NCBI GenBank assembly: GCA_019914995.1 | Contig: CM034128.1 | Location: 4,652,501 to 4,716,500 of the forward strand | Source: Acanthochlamys bracteata | Taxonomy: Eukaryota; Streptophyta; Magnoliopsida; Pandanales; Velloziaceae | Reading direction: 5' to 3' | DNA: 64,000 nucleotides | Part shown: positions 49,644 through 61,400 of the stretch, piece after piece | How positions within the stretch are numbered: position 1 is the first letter of the stretch | Layout: the number at the start of each line of letters is the position of its first letter | Notes under the pieces: generated by a model | What the model was told of the DNA's origin: nothing | The model's database searches: none | Seen by the model: only the letters and a program-made list of their open reading frames with translations | Position numbers and translations under genes: made by a program

Positions 49644-50567
49644 CTAACGCTGGACATTGAGCATGGCCTTGGCCTCAAGCTGTTCATCTAGCAAATTCTC
49701 GCTAGTATACTTACTCAACAGCTCCTTCTTCTTCTTCTCCACCACCATCCTCTCAATCTCTTTCTCGTCCGGCAAGGGCACATGCACAACAAACTCCCTC
49801 TCCTTTGCCTTCTCCATCTCCTCTCTCTCCCTCTCCTTTCTCCTCTCTTCCTCCACCACATCCTCCTCCTCTTCGAACAAAATTTCTGAAGCTGTATTCT
49901 CAGCAGTTGGCCCAACAGTAACAACTTCCCCGCTCTTCACCTTCTTCCTAGCTTCAAATCTAATGTCTTCCAGCCTTTTCCATTCAGCAACTGCTTTCGC
50001 TCTCAACTCGGCTTCCGCAACAGTTTCAAGCTTCTCAAGAATCCCATCTTCATCATCACGGTACCCATAATAAGATGCATCGATGCGTTTATAAATGTCA
50101 TACCGTGTTCTGCGTTTACGCAGCTCCGGCGGTTTCTCAAAGAGTTCACGAACACCAGGAAGCTTCTTCGCCGCTCCGAAATAACGATACCCGGGCCCAC
50201 GACCGGATGGATTAGGTACAGGAACAACATTACCTTCAAGATCTACCATTTTGGGCGCACCGCGGGCGTAATTAGGTCCACCAAGCTCAACGATCCTTCG
50301 TTCCCAGTGCGATTTCTCGCGTAAAAGCTTGTTGATTTCATCATTGAGGTCTCGAAGCCGGTGTTCGCCTAACCCTTCGTTCTGAATCTCTGCAACCTTC
50401 GCACCGATCTCGCGGAGAATCTCAGCGCGCCAACGGTCGGCTTCAGAGAGATCGCGGCACTCCGAAGCAAGGTAGGGCCGGCGCTCGCGAGGCTTGCGCT
50501 TCTCTTCTTGTTTCATTGTGATGAACCGATTCAGCATCGATTGAGCTTTCTCTTCATTTCGAGCCAT
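49644..50567 (-). CDS. ISY1: Pre-mRNA-splicing factor ISY1 homolog
   Basis: Intronless, 307 residues. The N-terminal half is the highly conserved Isy1 domain: MARNEEKAQSMLNRFITMKQ, RERRPYLASECRDLSEADRW, REIGAKVAEIQNEGLGEHRL, LNDEINKLLREKSHWERRI, ELGGPNYARGAPKMVDLEG, RGPGYRYFGAAKKLPGVREL. The C-terminal half is charged, helical and acidic/basic-rich (EEEEDVVEEERRKEREREE), as usual in plants. ISY1 is a component of the Prp19/NTC complex that acts during spliceosome activation and first-step fidelity. The start is clear from the conserved MARNEEKAQ. Length and lack of introns match the plant family. Nuclear location is expected. Confidence 0.96.
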   Translation of the reverse strand: MARNEEKAQSMLNRFITMKQEEKRKPRERRPYLASECRDLSEADRWRAEILREIGAKVAEIQNEGLGEHRLRDLNDEINKLLREKSHWERRIVELGGPNYARGAPKMVDLEGNVVPVPNPSGRGPGYRYFGAAKKLPGVRELFEKPPELRKRRTRYDIYKRIDASYYGYRDDEDGILEKLETVAEAELRAKAVAEWKRLEDIRFEARKKVKSGEVVTVGPTAENTASEILFEEEEDVVEEERRKEREREEMEKAKEREFVVHVPLPDEKEIERMVVEKKKKELLSKYTSENLLDEQLEAKAMLNVQR

Positions 50568-51435
50568 GGTTGCTCACTTCTCCGCCGCCGGTGATATCTC
50601 TTTCCTTTCTCTTTTCCTTCGGGGAAGAATGAGATCGTGTGTGAACTAGTGGCGAACCAGCTCTTGATATATAGACACTGCGTGGTGAACAGAATACTCG
50701 TCGTTATAAGTGGACTTGGATTGAATTGGATGCAAGCTGGACTTGGATCCAATGGTGGCTTGATCAATGCTGATATTACAATAGTTGGCCCATTAACCTT
50801 TTTTGAGTTTCGTTCAAGAATTTAAGGACTTCTTTTAATTGCGTCAAAATAACTTCTGCAAAAATAAATTTTATAAAAGTATAGTTTAATAAAAATTAAT
50901 TGATAGAACTAGAATTCGGAGTTATAAATGAAATATATAAAATAAAACTTTTAGTAAGAACAGCGCATTAGGTATTTTGGATGAGACAAACTTGTGCATG
51001 GTCCTCAGAGTTCATATATAGAGAAGACTAAAACAGAGTCCAACTAACTATCAAGGGGCATTAAGAAGGGAGTTTAGTATGAAAATAAAAAAAATTTAAA
51101 GTGATAATTAAAATACGTGATGAGGTCCGAATTCAAAATATAAAAAATTTTGATGATATTAAAAACACACTAAATATATTAGGATTGCTTTTAATTTATG
51201 TACTTAATATATTGTAACAAAAATTCACTACAGAAAGTTTCTACCATGTTTGAGATCAAGATTGATGGCAATCATTGCGGCTTGAAGTCAAAGTTCTCAA
51301 AATAAGCTTCAGTATCTCCTTATCCAGTATCATGCCTGTCTCGTAAGTGTCCACAGACAGAGAGAGTCTTCGGCACACCAATAGCATGACACGTATAAAA
51401 TTGTTAATATATTAGTAGACATTAACTTTGATGAA
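50568..51435. other. ISY1 upstream region
   Basis: CT/GA-rich leader immediately upstream of the ISY1 ATG (50575-50640), then AT-rich sequence. No further gene is recognised. Confidence 0.5.
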
Positions 51436-52183
51436 TAGGGATAGTTTAATGGGTTGATTTGGATCGAATTATTTAATAATTTGATCAAATTTTTTTAATC
51501 TTAATTCAATCTATAAGTTAATATGGGTCAACTCTAAACTAACTTATTTAATAATTAGATCAAATTTGGATTGATCCGTATTTAATAATCAGAATTTATT
51601 ATCTTTTTCTTTCTATATTTTTAAATCTGAATGATATTATAAACTCAGTTGAAATAAATGTTGAATAATTTTTTAGTAAATAGATCGAATGAGTGTTCGT
51701 CAAAATGTACATTTTTTAATATTTTTATTTGTTCTTAAAATATTCAAATAAATTTTTATTTTTATTTTTTAATTAAGTATATATGACAGCCGAAATTTTA
51801 TGATTATAAATATATAGTTATACTTTTGATAAAAAATTCGATAAATATAACTCGCTGACAAAATTTTGATAAAATTTTTCTACAAAATTCAAATTCATCA
51901 TTGAAAAAATAACTACATAATAATATTTTTATAATATTATAATTCTTATTTTATATTATTTTATTAAAAATAAAAGTAAACAATTATTTTATTATCGATT
52001 TTTTTGCCAAAATTTTGTTATACGATAAGAAAAAACTAAGAAAAATTTTGTTACTTTTAGATGTGGCAATTCGAATTGGTGGGTCAATTTCGGACCAATC
52101 TATTTAATAATCATTCAACTCTATATTTTTAATAAGTTGATTTTGAATTAGATTTCGGATGAGATCATATATTGCCAACTCTA
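51436..52183. mobile_element. Non-autonomous hAT-type element, imperfect TSD
   Basis: A 748-bp relative of the 2448 element. The left end is TAGGGATAGTTTAATGGG and the right end ATTGCCAACTCTA. The flanking octamers TTGATGAA (51428-51435) and TTGATGCG (52184-52191) match at 6 of 8. An internal copy of the terminus (GATGTGGCAATTCGAATTGG, ~52060) indicates duplication of the subterminal region. The interior shares the AAAATATNCATTNTTTAAT / CTTAAAATAT order with 2448-3284. Confidence 0.7.
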
Positions 52184-52375
52184 TTGATGCGATCTATTCA
52201 ACAAGTGCATGTCATTTGTTTGCAATTGCTGACTTATGTGTTAGAATGCGGAGAGAAATTTTATACGTGCATATTGTATCATGAAAACGCTCTTCACTCC
52301 GGAATTCTTATTTGCTCCGGCGAATTACTGTTATAATATTGTGCATGAAAAACATTAACAAAAACCTTGAAGAGC

Positions 52376-53215
52376 TAGTTTCACTAACAGACCTAGAGAA
52401 TGCAACGACGAGCGAGGCTAGAGGTGACGTCGCTCTTGGCAGCCTGGTGCGGCCGAACAATGTCTGCGCCACTTCGGTGGACGACCTTGGATGGATCTTT
52501 GCCGGAGAATGCACCACCTCAGCACATCAATGATAATCTTTCGTCAATAAGGCTGGAATCTGCATGGGGTCCGCCAATGACGAAGTAAGCAGCCGGCGGC
52601 GTTGAGATTGATGGAAGATGGTTTTATCATCCTGGTACTTTGTTGGAATCACCTGCTTGGTCACGTGCTCCTGGAGATCCTCAGCATCTTAGCATTGCTC
52701 AAGGATTCATCGTGCTGCGTCGAGATCAGGATGCTGTGAACGCTGAGCAGCACAATGGCGCCAGGTTCTTTCTTGGTACTCAACAGTCACCTACGTCTTT
52801 CCATCAGGCCTGAGCCAAGGGCATGCAGGTACCATTTTTCTCACCATCAGTAAGCTTCGCATGCGCGAAGTATCGTCGAGACAACGGGCGCAAGCGGCAT
52901 GATCTCAGGCGGCTTCTCAGCGGCTATCCGAACATGTGTCTCTGATCACCAGCACCAATCTCTTCCGGTTTCTAGTCAAATGCCCATGAACAACTTGGCA
53001 TATCAGGGCTCGTTTCTGCTCAACATTAAGGAGAACCTTGCAGTACTTATCACATCAGCAGACGTGATGCCAACATTACGGCAACTGTCGGGGACGATCT
53101 TATCATGGTCGACCTTGGGTTTAGTCTTGATCTCTCCGAACCAACCTTGCTCTCAGGATCTTAAGCTAGGAATGCGTCAAGGATTGCGTCCGAGACTTGA
53201 CCGCTAAGCTTGTCA
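52376..53215. other. GC-richer unidentified block, probably a decayed coding sequence
   Basis: About 0.84 kb with clearly higher G+C than its surroundings and broken open stretches in several frames. One plus-strand reading at ~52600-52815 includes DGRWFYHPGTLLESPAWS and DPQHLSIAQGFIVLRRDQ; another (52899-53207) has no stop for 102 codons. I recognise no family. Words such as TCAGCA, GAGATC and CTTGG recur. It may be a transposon-captured or dead gene fragment. It lies between an hAT element and two MITEs. Confidence 0.4.
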
Positions 53216-53442
53216 GGGTAGCCTTCGTTGACAGTCTCCCATTATCCTATATGAATAGGGAGGTGGTGCCCCTTGTTTTGCTGCATTAATGTTTCTTAAT
53301 CGATGAAGAGAATGGAGAGGGAAATTATTTAATGTTTCTGAATAGGGAAGAAAGACAGGGAACACTTATAGCTCCAAACAAACAGTGAGGAAGTGCCTGT
53401 TTGCATTGCTTAATGAATAAATATAAGTTCCAAGCAGTATTA

Positions 53443-53700
53443 GTGTATTTGAGATTGCTTATGAAATAGAGTTTTTTTTTTAAAAAAAGTATTTTTATTT
53501 TTTTTAAAAAATGAGCTTTATTTTTTTTACTTTTAAAAAAATAATAAAAATATGCAATAAAAAGATCTCATTACGTAAAATTTTTCTATATATTTTAAAT
53601 TTTTAAATAAATTTTATAAATACTTATAAAATATGTACTTAAAAATGTAAAATAGAAAAAAATTGAAATGCAGTATTTTAAATGCAATCCCAAACGCGCT
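53443..53700. mobile_element. Tourist-like MITE copy with clean TSD
   Basis: A 258-bp copy with left end GTGTATTTGAGATTGC and right end ATGCAATCCCAAACGCGCT, flanked by TTA at 53440-53442 and 53701-53703. Confidence 0.8.
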
Positions 53701-53711
53701 TTAACTATTTA

Positions 53712-54433
53712 GGGATGTTTGAAAGCACTTTTTAAGTGGATTTTTTTTAACAAAATATATTTTAGAAATAACAACATCTTACAATTTAGAATTTTTATAT
53801 TGTAGGATCATGTCACTACACAAAAGATTGGACAATCTCTTATGAATTAGTATCTCTTATTTATAAGCACATAGTTATTTCAGCATCCAATTAATATGGA
53901 ACTATGAAGTAGCGTGAGCTGTTAAGCTCACCAAGCCATTGTCTATTTGCCCGAACTCAAGGTGAGTTGTTGGACAACCTCTGAATTAGCTAGCCGTTTT
54001 CACTTGGGCATCATTACTGGTCCTACGCTACTAATCCGATCCTACCTAACAAGGCTAATTCGTCTTTCATTTGGATTCACCAAATCCTACACGCTACTAA
54101 TTCGGATCTAATATAACTTGGAGGCCCAATAATTTTTTCAGCCGAATGGCTCAACCCTATCAGATTCCAATACCAATTGTACGTTCGAATTCTCACACTA
54201 AAAGAATTGAGTTTAACTCTACCAACTCTAGCCTACCAAACTAATCTGTCTTTTATTCGAACCCACCAAATTATATACGTTACTAATTCGAGCATAGTCT
54301 AATTTGAAGGCCCAATTTATACTTTTCAAAATTTAAAAAATCTGTATAATATTGTAAAAATTTTATTGAAAACGTGAAATAAAAGTTGGAATAAAATGAA
54401 GTCGTAAAAAATGTCAAAACATCCCAAATACGC
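53712..54433. mobile_element. Tourist-like MITE split by a TRIM-like element
   Basis: The left end GGGATGTTTGAAAGCAC follows TTA (53709-53711). The right end ACATCCCAAATACGC precedes TTA (54434-54436). The two halves (53712-53810 and 54315-54433) together make a normal-sized copy, interrupted by ~0.5 kb of LTR-like sequence. Confidence 0.65.
53811..54314 (-). mobile_element. TRIM-like small LTR element
   Basis: Terminal repeats 53811-54128 and a deleted copy 54178-54314 both begin TGT (plus strand) and end GGCCCA, giving TG...CA in either orientation. Shared internal words include CTAATNNGTCTTTNATT, ATTCGNNCATAGTCTAA and TTGGAGGCCCAAT-like ends. On the minus strand the right repeat is followed directly by ATTGGTATTGGAATCTGA, close to the methionine-tRNA primer-binding motif of plant retroelements. 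Only ~50 bp lie between the repeats. No coding. A 5-bp target duplication was not found. Confidence 0.45.
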
Positions 54434-54436
54434 TTA

Positions 54437-55436
54437 TTTTTAAGTAAGGATTCTCTTATAAAATAAGCTATTTGTTTATAAACAGCACGGTAAGAAAAAG
54501 TAATCATTTTGCTCTTTGAAGGTTTCACAAATTATGGGCATGTCAGATCCCAAAAAATATTTACAAATCAGGATTGATGTCAAAATATTAAGTTTTATAA
54601 AAAAAATATTTAGAAAATGTTTATAGGAAAGAAAACCAAAATATACTGTCAAGAAAACATGAATTTAGTATATATTATTTATTATATCTCAATGGCATTT
54701 TTATCATTTCTATTTTTCTTTAACTTATAAATTTTTTCACCGAATATGATCCTCAGCTACTTTAATGTAAGTGTTTTTTCATCACAACACATCTATAGAA
54801 TACTTTAGAAGTAAGTTTTTTTCATCCAAACATATCTACATACTAAGCCCTTTACTCAAGAATAAGCCTAACCTCCTTAGCGACTAATGGCTTGAAAAAT
54901 GATCATATTGTGGGTTCAATCAGCGGCAGATTTTGCTTTCTCCAAAAACTAAAGTCTGCAGTTCATTGGACTCTGAAGATCATTATTGATCGAATGCGTA
55001 ACCCACAACAGTGCTCTTGTTTTTGAAACAACCGAACTGAATAATAGAGAAGACAAACTATACAGTAAGAGGTAGATCACGAAAAATTTATATAGCTTTG
55101 ATAGTGCAAGTATTTATATGTAGCAGTTAGTTTAAAACGATACAAACGGATAGTGGATGAGCCCTCCTGTAGTCTTGCAACTTGAAATATATCGAGTCCT
55201 CAAGTTCCCAATAAAAAGATTCACAAGACATCGATCTATAATGTCAAAATTGACAAGGTTACAGACTATAGTTGAAGCTCGAGCTGAAGCAACTCCATAA
55301 CAAAATGTGTGCCATTCACTATACACATGATGATGAAGAAAGAACGGAAGCAGTTAAGAATCAAATTGGGTGTACAAAATCTTATGATGTATATTATATA
55401 TCCTCTGAGGGTCGGGAAAGATTTATCCACAGCAAT
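54437..55436. other. 3' flank of SEC5, no recognisable gene
   Basis: AT-rich sequence. The part nearest 55436 is probably the SEC5 3' UTR. No other feature supported. Confidence 0.5.
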
Positions 55437-58400
55437 TTACCTACGTCTTTGCCTTGCTGATCCTGTAGAACTTGCTGTTTGCTGCCTACGGTAACTTGGA
55501 GAAGATGGTATCTCGTGGAAGGGAGAAGAGTAACGAGATTTTGCGCTACCTGGTGGAATAGCAGGCTGAATAGAGGATTCCATGAAGCATGCTATGTTCA
55601 AACGGGTTCTTTCAAGTTCTCCTTCCAGCAAGTCAGCATTGTATTGATGTGCGAGTGCCTGCAAATGTAGCCGTTAAGCCACATATATAGAGGAAAAGAC
55701 TTTCCAGCATCACAGGGAAGTCATCATTGTGATAGTAAAGTTTATTGCACAAACGCAATTGACCGTGACCAGAGAATATAAGTAGTCCATCCTGAGATTG
55801 TTGAAAGTAAAAATTAAGTCAAAAACATAATAGAGAAGCTTACAAGTAAGTCATCTGGTGAAACAGTTGATCCTTGTCGATCATCTGAAGCTGCATCTTC
55901 ACTTCCACGAGTCGGGCGACGATGGTGCCCTGGATTTTCAGGCACCTCTGATGCACTCTCACAGGCTTTGTCTAGTAATAACCCTTGTAAAGACTTGAAT
56001 GATTCGTGCGCATCAGGTGAAAAATATGAATGTAGAACAGTCTCAAAATATTCAAGCTGCAAAGTCATTTAAAGTCTAAATGATTAGTAATCACATCAAG
56101 CGCCTTCAAAGAGATAAACTCCTTGGAAAGGCTAGAACCTTGCAAAAATAACTTCAATGTTAATTAAAGGGGTTTGCAAAATAAAAGCAGGTAATATTCA
56201 ATAAAAAGAGATCTGACGATGCAATATACAACCTACATGATAATGAGTATCTTTGCATAGGTACACGTTTACCTCAAGCATGAGTTGACAGAAACCATTG
56301 GCATCCAAAGATTTCAACTCCTTGGACTTATATTCATTGAAGAGGCTGAGAAATGTATCAATCAAGCCTTCCACAAGAATTCCTAATGTCTTCTCCAACA
56401 AGGGTTTAGCTCCAGTGAATACCTGAAATAAAAGCAAAAGAAACAAGCATGATATACGGCACAAGTAAGCCTCATAGCTAAGACAAATCAGCCCCAAATA
56501 AATAGGTATTTGTAAATATCAAATTGAGAAAGAAGAGCCAATCAGCCAAAAATGTACAGGTATCTGTAAACATCAAATTAGGAGAAGAAGAGCCGCACGA
56601 AAGCATCAAAGAAAAACATAGACTAGCTAACTAGGTGCGATGAACATTTGCTGCTATTTCAACCCTCCATATTATCTTGCCTGCTTCAATAAGAAATGAT
56701 ACTATTCAAATCTTAGGAGAAAGAATAAATTAGCAAAGATCAGACATATACTATTTAGGATAGCATATGGAACCTATTGACTTTTCAGGAAACTTAGCCG
56801 AGAAAGAATGAGATGTTGATGCCCATGCTAATATCAACAAAATAAGTTTCATATTAATCACTAGCAATGTTGCATGTTATCCCATGATTAAGAAAGAAAA
56901 CTACAAAGAACATTTCCATTTGACAGGCATGCAGAAATCTTAGAAGAAGCACCTCAGCGTGGACGTCGACAAGAGTGTGCAACAACTCAATAGTAGCATC
57001 ACGAATGCCCTGCAGCAACAGAGCAAGTGCATAAGATTTTCAGATGGAAGTATTATCTCAACAGCTGAAGAAACCTCATGTAGCTAGAATCATCTTACCT
57101 TCACAGCAGGAGCCCCACCCCATTGAACTCCAGAGTCCAACAGATACTTCAAGGCGGCAGTTCTGATCAAACTCGACTGCAACATAATTTAACTCTTCAA
57201 CGGTTACGATCTTATAAGCAAACAGAATACAATTCTAATATACATACGTCAAGAGTTGTGTATATGCAATCTATCAAAATGAAAAATACATGTAAAAGTA
57301 TTCAAATACAATCAGCATAGAGCTGGACCTTTGCAAAAGTATAATGTCCAAGAACTTTTTCTTCAAGTGCTGAGAAAGATGAAACGAGGTCCCTCACATC
57401 ACCATTCTGTTCATTATTATCCCTACAAGAAGGAATTATATTGGTAAGAAGCTAAGACTAAAAATTTCCTTGCAAATCAGACAAACAACTTCCTTTAGTT
57501 GAATGTGAACAGCATGTATTCATGGTACAATAGCATAAGAAGAACCAAATGGACCTCCAGACTAAGAGACAAACAATTGGCTAACTCCTTTAAATTTTGA
57601 TAAATATTGTTGTTAGCTTACCTAGATTGCAGCCATATATGCTTGTACTTGCTATACAATGCACAGGAAAGTTCCTCTTTACAATATCCGATATTACTAA
57701 GAACTATCAATAGCTTTTTGTGAGAACCAGTAACAGCTCCACCAGGGTTAAGGGCACATGATTCCCTTTCGGCTTCAGATGTGTATCCATTTTGCAGATA
57801 ACTGTTTTCTTTATTTGGCCTGCTTTGAGCAAGATTGGCTCCAATTCTTTCAAGACAACCTAAGGAAGAAAAATATATTGGTATTTAAGTGTGGCAAGAG
57901 CAAACAAAAAGAAAATTACTAAGTATATGGAAGTATGCAATTAACTACACAAGCATACCAGCAAAATCAAGGAAAGAATTCAGAAAAGCAATTCTGACTG
58001 ATTCTTGAATTTCCTGAATTTGCATGAGCAGCTCCTCTGACTTAGTTGCCACACTCCTAAGATTCTGAATCATGCTGGAAAACATAATCTGGCAATATTA
58101 TTGTGAAGCATGTCTTTCCAAAAACAGAACATTTAAAGCAACTACTAAAAGAAAAGATACTTTACAGCCAACAATCTCTATTGAGTATTGAAAAAAAAGA
58201 CTATAATTATAACCAAAATATCTCAGTAAGTTAGGGTAAAATCTTATGATTTGTCTATTTTTGTTAGTCTCAGATGTTCAGCTGAATGTGTACATTCCTC
58301 TCAAACTGGGAAGTCCCAATTCCTTAGTGCTAATGTATATTGCAAATTAGAGCTACTGCATAATCATACATAGCACACTTAGTAGTTATAAGCAGATGTA

Positions 58401-61400
58401 CATACAACTGAAAGCACTTCACTAAGAAAATGAAATCTTACTCATCAATGCGGTCCATGGCAGATGTTGCCATAGCTTTAAAAGCCAAGGGCAAGAATGA
58501 CATGGTATACGGAGATTTATTCCTTTCAAGTGCTGATAAGGGTATCCACATTTCCTCCTTTGAAATCTCCTCAGTTGTTGAATGCATCCAAGTGCACAAT
58601 CTTAATATATAGATTTTTGCAATTTCAAAATGGAGTGCATGCATGCTTTGTACTGCCAAAACCAGTCACTTTTTAGAATGAATTTTCTTGAGTAAGCTAT
58701 TATCCGGACATTCATAAGTGAACTGGAAAAAGTAACTACCAGCAGTTGGAGGAGCAGAATCTTTCCCTTCAAGAAACTGGCATGCTTCAGCAATTTCTTT
58801 TATAGCATCAGTCATATGTGGTTGAAGAATGTTTGATTCTTCAAGGTCTTGGAAAGTATAGTTGACCTATATTGATAGGTCATAAATGTAAGCTCCTTTC
58901 AACTAAAACTATAAGGATTTTTGTGGAAAAAAAAAATGTAATGCATACCAAAGTTGCAATTCATATGATACCAAAGGTTCCATCCATAGAACAGAAATCA
59001 CAAGTCCCAATATATACAGAAATTTCAGCTACAATTCTGAGTAACCAAAAATGTTGAAAACATGCAGCTAGAAACTTACAAGTACTTTCACTAAAACATA
59101 TTCACTCCATAGCTAAAATTAGAGAGACTACATGGATCCATGTGATAAAAAGGCGGGGAAGATAGGCAGCAGAACAAAGTATCATATGAACCTCAAAGCA
59201 TCTTCCAAAATATTCTTCAATGTTCAACAGGCAAACAGGTAAACCAGAATAAATGGAAAATAATGCTAGCTAAAAAGAAATCTGTGAAAGCAGCAGTCAA
59301 AGAAGAACAAGGAACAAATTGGTCTAGGAGAATAGGGAAAAAAAAAGATATTGACTAGAAAGGTATTCTCATCAATACTATTCTAGATACCATTAGCCAT
59401 AGCAAAAGAATTAGAGGAAGACCACCTAAAGAGGGATATGATGAAATCCACATATTCGAACCTTTGATTCGTAGACAGACAGTGTTTTCTGAATCATGGC
59501 AGCAACTTCTTCAAGAGAATGATTCAAGTACTTCATGTCACCAACTTTTTCTTCACTTTTGCTTGAGATAGGTTTAGCAGTTGCCTCGGAGTCAAGCGCA
59601 CTGCCAGTAGTAACCTGGCGATAAGGGAAATAAATAGAATTTAATCTTAACAGAAGATACATTTATGCCAACAAGCTTCCAAGAACGGATGAAAAGCATA
59701 TAAAGATATAGGAACTTTCCATTATTAGTCAAAAACTAGAGTGGGAAGAACTATTAAGTTATAAATACCTTGGCAAACTTGCCGCTAAAAACAGACAAAG
59801 CTAATCTCCAGAATGCTGGAATATGATGAACAACCACTGCGGTCAACCTGCGGATGTACCTTCCTCTCAATGCATCAAGTTCTGTTCCTGCAAAATCTGC
59901 CAGCTGAGAATCTGAAAGAAGAGAGTCCTCAGAGGGAAACTCGCCATCTATCTGTGAAAATGGTTTTGATTAGAGTATTAGAATAAAAGCGTAAACAGAC
60001 AGTTTAAAATACTTCAGATGGGCAATATGATGTGTGAGCTTGTAGTTTCATACAAATTATCCAGGAAGATTATCTTGAGATAGATGTACAGCCATTACAG
60101 CCTAGATGTTCAAGCATTATTAAGCACTAATTTTCTGGTAAAATTCTCAATGTCCATAGTACGGTTCATTGACCTTAGACGTACTTCAAATTTCAACAAC
60201 CAGACCATTAGAAGCTGAGGTAAGATCTTAATTCTTAGTCTTCAAAAATAAACGAAAACTTTGTATCCTCAAAACACTTACTGGGTTGTTTAAATCAAGT
60301 TGGAGTTGCTTCCATCTAGCATCTGACTGTGCCTTCTCCCTTATCTCACTCTGCAAACGCTCCATCTTTGCATCATGATCTATGGTACATTTCTCAAGCA
60401 AGCCCCAGATCCGGCGACTCTGGCAGAAATACATGGAGGCAAATATTATGACTAAGGTATTAAAGCATGCTAAATGGTATTCATGATACATATCAACAAA
60501 AAGATGAAATTGAAAATTATGAACTCTTTCAGAAGAGCTTCCCATATTGTACCTGAATATTGAGGTAATGCCAAACAGGATCAGAATCAGGCTCCAGCTC
60601 CAGCAACAGCCTAACAGAGTTCTCAAGCTACAGAGGTAGAAGGAAAATCAGTTAGCACAAAAGAACTTTTGAATTACCAAAAGACGTGAAGATAGCATAA
60701 TATCATCTGATCAACCTAAATTTTAAAACAGTCTGGTATGTTATGGGTAACAAGTATATTTGTACAAGCGTTGACTTACTAAGAACAAGACAGTCAGCAT
60801 GTCCTAATAGTATATATATATATATATATGGGGAGGGATAGAGGCACTCCCTTTCCGGTTTATGGTCGAGGTAACCTCTAAATCCAATCTCCACCGTTGG
60901 ATATGAAGAACTATGAGTTAGAAACATATCCGTAAAATTTCAGCTAAATCGGACTAAGAGTTCACATCCATCCGGTCATTTGATCAAGATGACAGAAAGT
61001 AAGAAAACTTAAAAATATATATATATTTTTTAAGTTTTCTTACTTTCTGTCATCTTGATCAAGTGACCGGATGGACGTGAATTCGTAGTCCGATTGAGCT
61101 GAAATTTTATGGATATGTTTCTAACTCATAATTCTTCATATCCAACGGTGAAGATTGAATTTGGAGGTCACCTCGACCATAAACCAGGAAGGGAGTGCCC
61201 CTAAAGAGAGAGTGCTCCTATCCCTCCCCTATATATATACCAAAACCTTCAAGCTTGTATAAGGTAGAAAAAGGAAGTAGGAAAAAATAAATATAAATAA
61301 ATAAAATTTTTTTGACAAAAACAAGCAAAAGTATTTATGTCTTTGATCAAATATAAGTAGAAGCTAAAGAAAAGACAAGTTACTGCATAATCTATGACAG

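Noticed and set aside
49657-50070. 137-codon Ser/Phe-rich frame opposite ISY1
   Set aside because: Shadow of the acidic/basic C-terminal coding sequence of ISY1.
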